Shown here: in pieces, positions 21,467 to 32,272 of the stretch | Layout of the letters: every line of letters starts with the position of its first letter | How positions within the stretch are numbered: the stretch's first letter is position 1 | DNA from: an uncultured Flavobacteriaceae bacterium | GTDB lineage: Bacteria; Bacteroidota; Bacteroidia; Flavobacteriales; Flavobacteriaceae | Assembly (NCBI GenBank): GCA_949372605.1 | Contig: CASIAE010000002.1 | Coordinates: 26,001 to 90,000, forward strand | Length of the DNA stretch: 64,000 nucleotides | Reading direction: 5' to 3' | The notes under the pieces: generated by a model | Database searches by the model: none | What the model saw: only the letters and a program-made list of their open reading frames with translations | Told to the model about the DNA's origin: nothing | Program-made: the position numbers and the translations under genes

Positions 21467-22306
21467 TCAGTTACTCCATTTTTCTATGGACTCATTGTTC
21501 ATGACTTCGTAATCTTTGTTACCTGCATTTATGGCAAGTTTTAGAGATTTCTTAGCAGCAGCAATAGCAGCAGAAGTTTCATTTAAACCAGCCAAAATTA
21601 AAGATTGTTGACGATACATCCAAAAGGCATCACCATTCATCTCAACTGCTTTAGATATCCAAGTTTTCGCCTGATTAAGGTCGTGTCCTTCGTTAAGATA
21701 ATAAACAGCTGCGTTGTAATAATCTCCAGCTTTGGGATTATTAGATAATGTTTTTTCAATACTTAACATGGCTTGTTTAACAGAGAGAACTTCTACAGGC
21801 AGGGAGATCGAGGTGTTTTCCCATGATAGGTTTATGTTGGCGCCACTACTTTTAATGTCAGAGATGCCAATAGTAAAAGTTTCGACTTCTTTTTCAATTC
21901 TTTGAACTGGCAGGACAATGCTAAGCACAATTTTACTTTCTTCCCAATCTTTTGGAATACCCGCAGAATCCGTCTTACTATAAAAATATAACACCCAATT
22001 ATCTTCATTTGGAAGGGTGTAAATCGCATATTTTCCTGAAGGTATTTCCTTACCATGAATCATGATTGCGTCAGAAAACTCAATGGTTGTATTTTTATTG
22101 GCACCCGTTCTCCATAGTTCTCCAAAGCGTATCAAATTTCCAACTATTGCTCTGCCTCTTTTGGAAGGACGTGAGTATTCAATCGTAAAATCTGTCATCC
22201 CAACAACTTGAGATATTTTAGCCATAGGACTCGGCTGTGGTGTTCTTACCTGAGCAAATATTATGCTACAAAATAATGAGGTTATGAGGAGAAGAAAATT
22301 TTTCAT
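21467..22306 (-). CDS. DUF2911 family protein with C-terminal TPR-like repeats
   Basis: IEYSRPSKRGRAIVG, GELWRTGANKNTTIEF; C-terminal repeat-like helices (NPKAGDYYNAAVYYLNEGHDLNQAKTWISKA). Confidence 0.87.
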   Translation of the reverse strand: MKNFLLLITSLFCSIIFAQVRTPQPSPMAKISQVVGMTDFTIEYSRPSKRGRAIVGNLIRFGELWRTGANKNTTIEFSDAIMIHGKEIPSGKYAIYTLPNEDNWVLYFYSKTDSAGIPKDWEESKIVLSIVLPVQRIEKEVETFTIGISDIKSSGANINLSWENTSISLPVEVLSVKQAMLSIEKTLSNNPKAGDYYNAAVYYLNEGHDLNQAKTWISKAVEMNGDAFWMYRQQSLILAGLNETSAAIAAAKKSLKLAINAGNKDYEVMNNESIEKWSN

Positions 22307-22405
22307 GTTATGGTCTTAAATATAAATTTTTAGAAATCAAACTATTACAAAAATATAATATTGAATTAATTTTATTGCAACTTAACTGAAAATTTATTGT
22401 TATTT

Positions 22406-22433
22406 GTTTAATTCTATCTAAAAATAGTTAAAC
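22406..22433. promoter_or_regulatory. candidate operator: imperfect palindrome GTTTAATTCTAT-CTAAAA-ATAGTTAAAC
   Basis: Dyad symmetry (2-nt gap) just upstream of a -7 box and the photolyase operon. Confidence 0.45.
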
Positions 22434-22440
22434 GTTTGTT

Positions 22441-22448
22441 TATATTTG
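22441..22448 (+). promoter_or_regulatory. Bacteroidota -7 box TATATTTG of photolyase operon
   Basis: TAnnTTTG 16 nt before the ATG at 22465; no TTG at the usual -33 spacing. Confidence 0.55.
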
Positions 22449-22464
22449 TTCTAGAAAATTTTAC

Positions 22465-22932
22465 ATGAAAATATATCGCAAGCATACATTCCAAAATCTT
22501 CCAATAACTTGCGATCAAGCTTGGAATTTTTTGGGTGATCCAACAAATTTAAAAACCATCACTCCTGATTATATGGGTTTTAAAATTTTAAGTGGTGCTG
22601 AAAAGAAAATGTATGCCGGTCAAATTATTCAGTATATCGTTACTCCAGTCATGGGAATTCCTACGAAATGGGTGACTGAAATTACACATGTAAAGGAAGG
22701 TGAATATTTTGTAGACGAACAACGGTTTGGCCCCTATGCATTATGGCACCACAAACACTTTATTCGCCCGATTGAAAACGGTGTTGAAATGGAAGACATT
22801 ATTGACTATAAAATTCCTTTTGGAACACTCGGAAGATTGGCACATCCGATAATTGTCAAGCCCAAACTCAATGAAATATTTGATTATCGACAAAAAAAAT
22901 TAATTGAACTTTTTGGAGAATATAAAAACTAA
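22465..22932 (+). CDS. SRPBCC family protein
   Basis: START/SRPBCC-like sequence (YRKHTFQNLPITCDQAWNFLGDPTNLKTITPDYMGF...). Confidence 0.85.
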   Translation: MKIYRKHTFQNLPITCDQAWNFLGDPTNLKTITPDYMGFKILSGAEKKMYAGQIIQYIVTPVMGIPTKWVTEITHVKEGEYFVDEQRFGPYALWHHKHFIRPIENGVEMEDIIDYKIPFGTLGRLAHPIIVKPKLNEIFDYRQKKLIELFGEYKN

Positions 22933-22934
22933 AT

Positions 22935-23633
22935 ATGAAAAAAAATATACTAATAATTGGGGGTAGCTCAGGAATTGGACTCGAATTGATCAAATTAATT
23001 GGGGGAGAAAATAACATTTTTTCGGCCTGTAGAACCAACGAGCATTTGACTGGCTTGAATGTAACTCACATTCCTTTTGACGTTTTAACTGACACCTTGG
23101 ATCTCTCTCTGTTACCAGAATCGTTAGACGGTTTTGTTTACTGCCCTGGAAGCATCAATTTAAGACCTTTCAAAGGACTTAAACCTGAAACTTTTCTTAA
23201 TGATTTTTCAATCAATGTAATGGGAGCTGTCAAAACATTACAATCCGTATTAAGCAAATTACAAAGTGGAGATGTTACAGCAAGCGTTGTGTTTTATAGC
23301 ACTGTCGCAGTCCAAACCGGGATGGCCTACCACGCAAGTGTTGCCACTGCAAAAGGAGCATTAGAAGGTTTGGCGAGATCATTGGCAGCAGAATTAGCTC
23401 CAAAAGTAAGGGTCAACGTCATTGCACCTTCGATTATAGATACTCCGCTAGCAGATAAATTCCTGAACAACGACACCAAAAAAGAAAATGCAGCTGGAAG
23501 ACATCCACTACAACGTTTTGGAAGTGCCGAAGAGATAGCAGAAGCAACCGCATTTCTTTTAAGCAATAAAAGCAGTTGGATGACTGCTCAAGTTCTTCAT
23601 ATTGACGGAGGAATTGGAGACATAAAAAGTTAA
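22935..23633 (+). CDS. short-chain dehydrogenase/reductase
   Basis: IIGGSSGIGLELI, YHASVATAKGALEGLARSLAAELAPKVRVNVIAPSIIDTPLA. Confidence 0.92.
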   Translation: MKKNILIIGGSSGIGLELIKLIGGENNIFSACRTNEHLTGLNVTHIPFDVLTDTLDLSLLPESLDGFVYCPGSINLRPFKGLKPETFLNDFSINVMGAVKTLQSVLSKLQSGDVTASVVFYSTVAVQTGMAYHASVATAKGALEGLARSLAAELAPKVRVNVIAPSIIDTPLADKFLNNDTKKENAAGRHPLQRFGSAEEIAEATAFLLSNKSSWMTAQVLHIDGGIGDIKS

Positions 23634-23639
23634 ACTAAA

Positions 23640-24944
23640 ATGGGGAAAGTAACTTTATTTTGGTTTCGTCGAGACCTTAGAGTCATCGACAACAAAGGTC
23701 TTTATGAGGCCTTAAAGCATTCAAATAAAGTTCTGCCTATTTTTATTTTTGATGAAAAAATCCTAGACAAGCTTCCAAAAAAAGATGCTAGAATAACATT
23801 TTTGTTAAATGCCTTGGGAGGCATCAATAAAGCGTTGAAGGGGAACAGATGTACTGTAGGAGTTTATAGAGGCGCTCCAAAGGCTATTTTTAAAAAACTC
23901 TCAAGTGATTATAAAATTGACAAAGTAATTGCTAATCATGATTATGAGCCATACGCTTTGGAACGTGATGGTGAAATAAAAGAACTATTAGGGGACAAAG
24001 GAGTTGACTTTATTACCTACAAAGACCAAGTAATTTTTGAAAAAGATGAGATTTGTAAGAACGATGGAAAGCCTTACCTCGTTTATACTCCCTATTCCAA
24101 AAAATGGATTGCGAATCTAAAGCCTCAAGATACAAATCATTATCCCTCAGAAAATCATCTTGGTAATTTATACAATGATTCGTCTCTTCCTACATTAACC
24201 ATAGCGGATTTAGGTTTTGAATCCTCAGAAAAAGAACCGCTTCCTTATGTATTCACCGATGAAGTAATAAACAATTACGAGGCAACTCGAAATTTCCCAA
24301 TACTTGAGAGTACTTCCCGTTTAGGAGCTCACCTTCGATTTGGCACAGTCAGTGTCAGACAACTAGTTGAGAAAGCAGCTGTAGCCAAAGAAATTACATT
24401 TTTAAAAGAGCTGATTTGGAGAGAGTTTTTCATGCAGATTTTGTGGCATTTTCCTCATACCAAAGACAGTAATTTTAAATCAAAATACGATCGTATAGAG
24501 TGGAGAAATGACGAAGAAGAATTTGAGAAATGGTGTGCTGGTGAAACAGGATACCCATTTGTAGATGCGGGAATTCGGGAATTAAACGAGACTGGTTTCA
24601 TGCACAATCGAGTGCGGATGTTGGTGAGTAGTTTTTTGTGTAAACACCTTTTGATCGATTGGCGATGGGGAGAAGCTTATTTCGCTGAAAAGTTATTGGA
24701 TTATGAAATGTCAAGCAATGTAGGAAACTGGCAATGGGTTGCGGGCTGTGGTGTTGATGCAGCACCCTATTTTAGAATCTTTAATCCTACCGAACAGATT
24801 AAAAAATTTGATAAAGAACTCAAATATATCCAAAAGTGGGTGCCTAATTTTCAAGAGTTTGACTACCCCCAACCCATTGTTGATCATAAGTTTGCTCGCG
24901 AACGTTGTTTGAGTGTTTATAAAGCAGCATTAAACATGGCATGA
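23640..24944 (+). CDS. cryptochrome/photolyase family protein (class I photolyase-like)
   Basis: [83 protein letters not shown]. Confidence 0.93.
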   Translation: MGKVTLFWFRRDLRVIDNKGLYEALKHSNKVLPIFIFDEKILDKLPKKDARITFLLNALGGINKALKGNRCTVGVYRGAPKAIFKKLSSDYKIDKVIANHDYEPYALERDGEIKELLGDKGVDFITYKDQVIFEKDEICKNDGKPYLVYTPYSKKWIANLKPQDTNHYPSENHLGNLYNDSSLPTLTIADLGFESSEKEPLPYVFTDEVINNYEATRNFPILESTSRLGAHLRFGTVSVRQLVEKAAVAKEITFLKELIWREFFMQILWHFPHTKDSNFKSKYDRIEWRNDEEEFEKWCAGETGYPFVDAGIRELNETGFMHNRVRMLVSSFLCKHLLIDWRWGEAYFAEKLLDYEMSSNVGNWQWVAGCGVDAAPYFRIFNPTEQIKKFDKELKYIQKWVPNFQEFDYPQPIVDHKFARERCLSVYKAALNMA

Positions 24945-25075
24945 AGCGGGTATTAAAACAAAATTTACCTGAGAAAATTTGCCTGACTTGCAATCGTCCA
25001 TTTCAGTGGAGAAAGAAATGGGAACGTGATTGGGAAAATGTCAAATATTGTAGTAAAAAATGTAAATCCACATGA
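24941..25075 (+). CDS. DUF2256 family small protein (44 aa)
   Basis: Below the ORF-track cutoff: [48 protein letters not shown] overlaps with both neighbours. Confidence 0.85.
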   Translation: MKRVLKQNLPEKICLTCNRPFQWRKKWERDWENVKYCSKKCKST

Positions 25076-26373
25076 AAACAGCTTTGGTTTGGTTACGAAA
25101 CGATGTGCGTTTTCAAGATCAAAAGTCCTTTTTCAATGCTTGTAAGTCTTATGACAGGGTCGTGGCTTACTATGCTTTTGAGCCAAAAGATTTTGAAAAA
25201 ACTGCTTGGGGTTTTCAAAAAACAGGAAAGTTTAGAACACGTTTCAATATTGAAACACTTCAATCCCTTCAACTTGAATTAAAAGAAAAAAATATTACGC
25301 TAATCGTTGAAAAGCGATCTGCAACAGTAGGAATTCCCCATTGGATTGATGACCTAAACGCAAGCGCCTTGTTTTTTCAAGAAGAATGGACAGCTGAAGA
25401 AAAATTAATTTCAAATGCAGTTTGTGATAGTTTATCAAAGAAAATTCAGGTTTTTACTCATTACGATCAATTCCTATTTCATCCCGATGATATCCCCATG
25501 GACATTGATTCAATACCACAGGTGTTTACTGTTTTTAGAAAGAAATGTGAGAAATACAGCACTATTAAATCCTGCATTCCAGAACCCGTAATTTTAGATG
25601 AAAAATCTTTACTAAATGCGCCCTTCACCATTCCTACTCATGAAGAATTAGGGTTTGCATATTTTGAGACCCCAACGCATTCCGCCTTTCCATTTTTGGG
25701 AGGAACGTCGTCGGCATTGAATCGCATAACGGACTACTTTTGGAAATCTGAGCGCCTTTCATTTTATAAGCAAACCAGAAATGGTTTATTAGGATCAGAT
25801 TACAGTTCAAAATTTTCACCTTGGTTAGCCAACGGTTCCCTTTCAGCAAGAATGATTTATTGGGAAGTACAACGCTATGAAAAAGAAATTCAAAAAAATG
25901 AATCCACCTATTGGTTAATTTTTGAATTGATTTGGAGAGATTATTTTAAGTACATATCATTAAAGCATGGAAATGCAATCTTTCATCTGGGTGGTATTTT
26001 GGATAAAAAATATACTTGGGATTCAAATTCTGAAATTTTTTTAAAATGGACTGAAGGAAAAACCCCGGAGCCTTTTGTCAACGCCAATATGATTGAGCTG
26101 AAAAAAACAGGTTTTATGAGCAATCGAGGCAGGCAAAATGTTGCAAGTTTTTTTGCCAAAAGCATGTTGATGGATTGGCGCATGGGAGCCGCTTATTTTG
26201 AGCAACAACTTGTTGATTACGATGCACATAGCAACTGGGGCAACTGGCTCTACGTTGCAGGTGTTGGCAATGACCCACGTGACCGAAAATTTAATATAAA
26301 ACTACAAGCAGATCGTTATGATGCCAAAGGGCAATATCAAAAACGCTGGTTGCAAAACACCTTGTTTGAATGA
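25072..26373 (+). CDS. DASH family cryptochrome/photolyase
   Basis: [83 protein letters not shown]. Confidence 0.88.
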   Translation: MKTALVWLRNDVRFQDQKSFFNACKSYDRVVAYYAFEPKDFEKTAWGFQKTGKFRTRFNIETLQSLQLELKEKNITLIVEKRSATVGIPHWIDDLNASALFFQEEWTAEEKLISNAVCDSLSKKIQVFTHYDQFLFHPDDIPMDIDSIPQVFTVFRKKCEKYSTIKSCIPEPVILDEKSLLNAPFTIPTHEELGFAYFETPTHSAFPFLGGTSSALNRITDYFWKSERLSFYKQTRNGLLGSDYSSKFSPWLANGSLSARMIYWEVQRYEKEIQKNESTYWLIFELIWRDYFKYISLKHGNAIFHLGGILDKKYTWDSNSEIFLKWTEGKTPEPFVNANMIELKKTGFMSNRGRQNVASFFAKSMLMDWRMGAAYFEQQLVDYDAHSNWGNWLYVAGVGNDPRDRKFNIKLQADRYDAKGQYQKRWLQNTLFE

Positions 26374-27902
26374 AAGTACGATTAATCCTTGGCGATCAAT
26401 TAAATCTAAACCATTCTTGGTTTGATCAAATTGACGATTCGGTCTGTTATGTGATGATGGAGGTTCGGCAGGAAACCGATTATGTCAAGCATCATTTACA
26501 AAAAGTAGTTGCTTTTTTTAACGCCATGCGCCATTTTAAAAGTGCTGTTGAAAACAAAGGACATCGCATTCATTATTTTAAATTAGACAATCCAGAAAAC
26601 AAACAAAGCATTACGGAGAATTTGAATCAAATAATTGGTCAATATGAAGCCACTCATTTTGAGTATCAGTTTCCTGATGAGTACAGACTTGATTTAGAAT
26701 TAAAGCAATATTGTAAAACACTCTCTATTTCCTCCTCCGTTATAGACTCAGAACATTTCATGACTTCAAGGCTTTTTCTTACTGAATTTTTTGAAGGGAA
26801 AAAGCAGTTGGTGATGGAGTTTTTTTATCGCAGAATACGCAAAGATTTCAATCTGCTAATGGAAGCTGGAAAACCCTTAGGAGGTCTTTGGAACTTTGAC
26901 AAAAACAATCGGAATAAATGGAAGGGAGAACCTGCAATTCCACAACCATTTAAAGGAGCTCCAACATCCATTGATGCTTTGGAGGAACTCTTAAAAAAAC
27001 AAGGGATTGAAACTTTAGGATCCTTAGATTCAGCTAATTTTTTGTATCCGGCTACTCGGGAAGAAGCTCTGCTTCAATTGGATTATTTTAATCAGCATTT
27101 ACTAGAATATTTTGGATATTATCAAGATGCCATGCACACACAAGAGGTGAATTTGTTTCATTCCCGTCTTTCCTTTGCATTAAATACAAAAATGCTTTCC
27201 CCTTTAGAAGTGGTTACCTCGGTAATTGAATATTATCATGCCAATGAAGAAACAATTGAGATTTCTCAAGTAGAAGGTTTTGTACGTCAGATTATTGGTT
27301 GGCGAGAATACATGCGAGGAATTTATTGGAGAGAAATGCCAAACTATGCAAAGAAAAATGTTTTGGATAATCAAAATTCACTTCCTAATTTTTATTGGAC
27401 CGCCAAAACCAAAATGAATTGCTTGCATCACAGCATTCAAAATTCATTAGACCATGCCTATGCTCACCACATACAGCGTTTGATGATCACTGGAAATTTT
27501 GCTTTGTTAGCGCAAGTACATCCCGATGTAGTGGATCAATGGTATTTAGGGGTCTATGCTGATGCGGTGGAATGGGTGCAAATGCCTAATACTCGAGGGA
27601 TGAGTCAGTGGGCAGATGGGGGAATTGTTGCCACAAAACCCTATGTTTCTGCAGCGGCCTATATTCATAAAATGAGTAATTATTGTGGTGATTGTAAATA
27701 TGATAAAAAGAAGCGAGTGGGTGATGATGCCTGTCCCTTTAACAGCTTGTATTGGAACTTTTTAGATGATAAAAAAGAGCATTTCGCAAAAAACAATCGC
27801 ATGGCAATGATGCTGCGTTTGTTGGAAAAAATTCCTGCTGCGGATCTTGCTGAAATAAAAAAGCGTGCTTATAAAATCATAACCCAACCCGATGCATTTT
27901 AA
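26370..27902 (+). CDS. iron-sulfur bacterial cryptochrome/photolyase (FeS-BCP, PhrB-type (6-4) photolyase)
   Basis: [16 protein letters not shown]; Cys at residues 351, 439, 442, 455 (MNCLHH, NYCGDC, DACPF), offset by one from the PhrB 4Fe-4S ligands as I recall them. Confidence 0.9.
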   Translation: MKVRLILGDQLNLNHSWFDQIDDSVCYVMMEVRQETDYVKHHLQKVVAFFNAMRHFKSAVENKGHRIHYFKLDNPENKQSITENLNQIIGQYEATHFEYQFPDEYRLDLELKQYCKTLSISSSVIDSEHFMTSRLFLTEFFEGKKQLVMEFFYRRIRKDFNLLMEAGKPLGGLWNFDKNNRNKWKGEPAIPQPFKGAPTSIDALEELLKKQGIETLGSLDSANFLYPATREEALLQLDYFNQHLLEYFGYYQDAMHTQEVNLFHSRLSFALNTKMLSPLEVVTSVIEYYHANEETIEISQVEGFVRQIIGWREYMRGIYWREMPNYAKKNVLDNQNSLPNFYWTAKTKMNCLHHSIQNSLDHAYAHHIQRLMITGNFALLAQVHPDVVDQWYLGVYADAVEWVQMPNTRGMSQWADGGIVATKPYVSAAAYIHKMSNYCGDCKYDKKKRVGDDACPFNSLYWNFLDDKKEHFAKNNRMAMMLRLLEKIPAADLAEIKKRAYKIITQPDAF

Positions 27903-29370
27903 GATCAAAAAACTTAATGTAATTTGGTTAAAAAGAGATCTAAGACTTTTAGACCATGAAGCCCTCCATGTTGCTTTGGCGTCTGACAACAACTGCCTTC
28001 TCTTATATGTTTTAGAAGAGGAATTATTAAACGACAGCCATTACAGTGAGCGTCATTTCAATTTCATTAAACAGTCAATCGCACAATTAAATCAACAATT
28101 AAAACCGCATAATACTAAAGTGCTGTGTGTGCAAGGAACTGTTTTAAGTATTTTGAAAAGTTTAAATGAGCGAATTCCGATTTCATTGTATTCTCATCAA
28201 GAAACCGGAATTCAACTCACATTTGATCGAGATAAGGAAGTCCGACAATGGGTAGATTCTGAAGAAATTAGTTGGAAGGAGTTTTTACAGCAAGGTGTTT
28301 TTAGATGCTTGAGGAATCGAAAAAAATGGATTCATTTATGGACTGCCCATATGAATCAACCTATTTTTACTTTTTCTCCCAAAGAAAATCAATTGGTTGA
28401 TTCGAAAACGATTCTCGAACTTGAATCTCATTTTGAGGTTGTTTCGTTGGATACATCAAAATCAGCATTACTTCAACCTGGGGGAGAACACTATGCGCAT
28501 CGTTATCTAAATTCCTTTTTTGAAAGTCGTTATTTAAATTATCAAAAACACATTTCAAAACCCAATTTGGCTCGAAAGAGTTGCAGCAGACTTTCTCCAT
28601 ATATTGCTTGGGGAAATATTTCAATGCGGCAAGTTTTGCAGCGAACAGAAGGAGAAAAAGAGCAGGGTAAAAGGAGTCGTGCCTTATCCGCTTTTGATTC
28701 ACGCTTAAGATGGCAAGCTCATTTTATTCAAAAATTTGAAATGGAATGTGTAATGGAATTTAAGAGCATTAATAAAGGATATCATGCCCTTACAAAAGAA
28801 AAACGTTCTGATCATTTGACTGCTTGGGAAACCGGGCAAACGGGAGTACCCATGGTAGACGCTGCCATGCGGTGCTTGGTTGCAACGGGTTATTTAAACT
28901 TTAGAATGCGTGCTTTGGTCGTTTCTTTTGTGATTCATCAACTGTGGCAACCTTGGCAATCCATTTCAGGGTTTTTGGCCCGTCAGTTTTTAGATTTTGA
29001 ACCGGGAATTCATTTTCCACAAATTCAAATGCAAGCAGGCGAAACGGGAATTAATACCCTTAGAATTTATAATCCAGTTAAAAATGGACTGGAGCACGAC
29101 CCGCAAGGGTTATTTGTAAAACAATGGATTCCAGAATTGGCTACTTTGCCTCAAGCTTTCCTTCACACCCCTTGGGATTTAACTCCCCTGGAAGCTGCTT
29201 TGTATGATTTTAAGTTAGGAGACAATTATCCTTTGCCCATAGTAGATTTAACTAAAAGTCGTGAAAAAGCGAGTCAAACCTTGTGGAACCTTCAAAAAAA
29301 TAGTTTGGTTAGAAGAGAAAGCAAACGAATTTTAAATAGACATACCTTACCAAATAGTAGAGAATCATGA
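27892..29370 (+). CDS. fourth photolyase/cryptochrome paralogue (FAD-binding domain)
   Basis: [64 protein letters not shown]; divergent from the other three. Confidence 0.87.
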   Translation: MHFKIKKLNVIWLKRDLRLLDHEALHVALASDNNCLLLYVLEEELLNDSHYSERHFNFIKQSIAQLNQQLKPHNTKVLCVQGTVLSILKSLNERIPISLYSHQETGIQLTFDRDKEVRQWVDSEEISWKEFLQQGVFRCLRNRKKWIHLWTAHMNQPIFTFSPKENQLVDSKTILELESHFEVVSLDTSKSALLQPGGEHYAHRYLNSFFESRYLNYQKHISKPNLARKSCSRLSPYIAWGNISMRQVLQRTEGEKEQGKRSRALSAFDSRLRWQAHFIQKFEMECVMEFKSINKGYHALTKEKRSDHLTAWETGQTGVPMVDAAMRCLVATGYLNFRMRALVVSFVIHQLWQPWQSISGFLARQFLDFEPGIHFPQIQMQAGETGINTLRIYNPVKNGLEHDPQGLFVKQWIPELATLPQAFLHTPWDLTPLEAALYDFKLGDNYPLPIVDLTKSREKASQTLWNLQKNSLVRRESKRILNRHTLPNSRES

Positions 29371-29651
29371 AAAAAGAAATCACATTAGAGGAAGTTCAAA
29401 TTGATCGAGTTATCGAAATGGCATGGGAAGATCGCACTCCTTTTGATGCCATCCTATTGCAATTTGGTTTAAAAGAACAGGATGTCATTAAGTTGATGCG
29501 AAAGGAGATGAAACTCTCCAGTTTTAAGATGTGGAGGGCTAGAGTTCAGGGGCGAAAAACCAAGCACAGCAAAAGCCGATCAGAAACTGTAGATCGTTTT
29601 AAATGTACCCGTCAAAGAAATATTAGCAATAATAAGGTTTCAAAACGCTGA
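29367..29651 (+). CDS. TIGR03643 (DUF2805-type) family protein
   Basis: [67 protein letters not shown] overlap with the fourth photolyase. Confidence 0.85.
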   Translation: MKKEITLEEVQIDRVIEMAWEDRTPFDAILLQFGLKEQDVIKLMRKEMKLSSFKMWRARVQGRKTKHSKSRSETVDRFKCTRQRNISNNKVSKR

Positions 29652-29678
29652 TTTTTATTAACTCATTATAAAAACCCC

Positions 29679-30094
29679 ATGTCTTCCAACAAAACAAAAC
29701 CTAACGCTACCTCTGTTCATCTGTTTTTAGAAGACCTAGTCCCTGAAGAGGGGAAATCTGATAGATGGGTATTATACTGAATGATGGTTGGCCTTTCGGA
29801 AGCACAAGGAATTCTTCGGGGTATTTCCATTATCGGCTTTGGTGATTATTATCATAAATACGCAAGCGGAAGAGAATACGATTGGTTTTAAACAGATTTA
29901 ATTTTTAAAAAATATCCTTAAACTTTATCTTAAGTGTGATATTTCCGACAAGAAATTTAATTTTGAAGCCCCTGGAAAACACAAAAAAAGGCAAAGGTTG
30001 TCTATATGTTAAAAAGTTAGCAGATGTGGATTTAAAGGTTCTAGAAGAAATCATTAAAACGATCATTACGCTAACCGTTAAAAAAAATCAATAA
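29679..30094 (+). pseudogene. decayed DUF1801 domain protein
   Basis: Across frames: MSSNKTKPNATSVHLFLEDL...KSDRW / ISIIGFGDYYHKYASGREYDWF / KGKGCLYVKKLADVDLKVLEEIIK; several stops and frameshifts. Confidence 0.7.
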
Positions 30095-30927
30095 CGAACT
30101 TCCACGTTCATTCCAACACTTGCTGAACCAAGAGCTGACCATTTTCCTTGACTAACTTCTCTAGCAATGAGTTGGGCTCCAAAAAAGCCTCCAGAGAAAA
30201 ACAATTTGCCAGGTCCCAAATCCTCTATCCATTCTATGGCGATAAAAAAATCTTCATCGATAACAATTTCATAAGGCGTTAAATCAACAGTGACGATACC
30301 GGATTCAATATCGGTTTCCACAATAATATTTTCATTCAGTATATTCTCATTGGGAAGCCCGTTGACCAGATCATAAAAGTTTAAACGAAATTTAATTGGA
30401 CCGTAATCGTTTTCAACCAAGGAGACATTGAATTTCTTTAAAATCATCGGGCGTTTTCTTCCCCGAACAACAAAACCCATTTCATTTCCAAGCTTATTGG
30501 TGGTAAAGGCTGCATATAGCAATTTTGAAGTGGTTTTATTTCCTAATATTTTTATTTGATATTTAGTTTTACGATCCGAAGTCAAAATTACTTCGTCCAG
30601 CTCAGTTGCTTTTTCTGTTAAGGAAATTTCTATAAGTTGCTGGACTAAAAAATCCTTTAAAACAAATGATTTTGATTCAAATCCTATCATGGAAAAAAGC
30701 AAGGTGTCTTGCGCATTCAATTGTGCATTGACACCCAATTCGAAATAACCATAATCATCCGATACAGTCCCAATGTTTTTATTGATTAATCCAATGTTTA
30801 CATAGGGGAGAGGTTCTTTTGTTGCGGCGTCAAGAACTTGCCCTATAAGATCAGACTGTGCGAATAGTGGCTGTCCAAAAACAAGTGAATTAAAAACAAT
30901 TAGTAGGAAAACAGTTTTCTTTTTCAT
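30088..30927 (-). CDS. carboxypeptidase-regulatory-like (CarboxypepD_reg-like) protein
   Basis: LIGQVLDAATKEPLPYVNIGLINKNIGTVSDDYGYFEL. Confidence 0.87.
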   Translation of the reverse strand: MKKKTVFLLIVFNSLVFGQPLFAQSDLIGQVLDAATKEPLPYVNIGLINKNIGTVSDDYGYFELGVNAQLNAQDTLLFSMIGFESKSFVLKDFLVQQLIEISLTEKATELDEVILTSDRKTKYQIKILGNKTTSKLLYAAFTTNKLGNEMGFVVRGRKRPMILKKFNVSLVENDYGPIKFRLNFYDLVNGLPNENILNENIIVETDIESGIVTVDLTPYEIVIDEDFFIAIEWIEDLGPGKLFFSGGFFGAQLIAREVSQGKWSALGSASVGMNVEVRY

Positions 30928-30946
30928 GGGGCATGAAGTGAAGAAT

Positions 30947-32260
30947 TTAACTGTTGATTCGTTTTATATTAGCTCCAATTTGTTGCAATCGATTTTCAAT
31001 ATCTTCATAACCTCTATCGATTTGTTCGATGTTATGAATCGTACTTGTTCCCTTGGCTGAAAGTGCTGCAATAAGCAGGGAGACACCCGCTCGAATATCA
31101 GGAGAGGTCAATGTTGCTGATTTAAGTTGGGATTCAAAGTCATGACCAATAACCGTCGCTCGATGCGGATCACAGAGGATGATTTTAGCTCCCATGTCAA
31201 TTAATTTATCCACAAAGAACAAACGACTTTCAAACATTTTTTGGTGGATCAAAACACTTCCACGTGCTTGGGTCGCAACCACGAGAATAATACTCAAAAG
31301 ATCAGGCGTAAACCCTGGCCATGGAGCATCAGAAATAGTTAATATAGAGCCATCAATATAACTTTGAACTTCATACCCATTAGTATGTGCAGGGATAAAA
31401 ATATCATCTCCCTTTTTTTGTATTGTGATGCCTAACTTTCTGAAAACATTGGGCATTTGTCCTAAATATTCCCAGCGTACATTTTTAATCGTGATTTCAC
31501 TTTTGGTCATTGCGGCTAAACCAACCCAACTTCCTATTTCAATCATATCTGGTAGAATACGGTGGTCTGTTCCCCCCAGATTTTCAACGCCATTAATGGT
31601 TAATAAATTAGAGCCAATTCCAGTGATTTTGGCTCCCATTCGATTGAGCATATTACAGAGTTGCTGTAAATAAGGTTCACAAGCAGCATTGTAAATTGTA
31701 GTCGTTCCGGTTGCTAATACCGCAGCCATTAAAATATTGGCAGTTCCGGTAACGGATGCCTCATCCAGTAACATGTCGGTACCGATTAATTCTTTAGCTT
31801 CAACACTGTAAAAATAATCTTCACGATTATAATTAAATCTAGCTCCTAGTTTGATCAAACCTTCAAAGTGGGTATCCAGTCTGCGTCTTCCTATTTTATC
31901 TCCTCCGGGTCTGGGTATACTTCCTTTGCCAAATCGCGCTAAAAGGGGACCTACCAACATGATGGAGCCTCGCAGCTCTTTTCCGTCCACTTTAAATTGT
32001 TCAGAACTTAAATAATCAAGGTCAATAGCATCGGCCTGAAAGCGAAAACTTCCTTTTGCTGTTTTTTCAACTTTTACGCCAAAATTCTCAAGAAGTTGAA
32101 TGAGTTTATTGACATCGATGATGTCTGGAATATTATGAATATTTACTGCTTCTGGAGTAAGTAAAACAGCACATAAAATCTGTAAGGCTTCGTTTTTAGC
32201 TCCTTGTGGAGTGATCTCTCCACTTAACTTGTATCCTCCTTCAATTTGAAAACTCCCCAT
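30947..32260 (-). CDS. murA: UDP-N-acetylglucosamine 1-carboxyvinyltransferase
   Basis: GGYKLSGEITPQGAKNEALQILCAVLLTPEAV, RPGGDKIGRRRLDTHFEGL, DIRAGVSLLIAALSAKGTSTI. Confidence 0.95.
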   Translation of the reverse strand: MGSFQIEGGYKLSGEITPQGAKNEALQILCAVLLTPEAVNIHNIPDIIDVNKLIQLLENFGVKVEKTAKGSFRFQADAIDLDYLSSEQFKVDGKELRGSIMLVGPLLARFGKGSIPRPGGDKIGRRRLDTHFEGLIKLGARFNYNREDYFYSVEAKELIGTDMLLDEASVTGTANILMAAVLATGTTTIYNAACEPYLQQLCNMLNRMGAKITGIGSNLLTINGVENLGGTDHRILPDMIEIGSWVGLAAMTKSEITIKNVRWEYLGQMPNVFRKLGITIQKKGDDIFIPAHTNGYEVQSYIDGSILTISDAPWPGFTPDLLSIILVVATQARGSVLIHQKMFESRLFFVDKLIDMGAKIILCDPHRATVIGHDFESQLKSATLTSPDIRAGVSLLIAALSAKGTSTIHNIEQIDRGYEDIENRLQQIGANIKRINS

Positions 32261-32272
32261 TAAAATTAAAGT

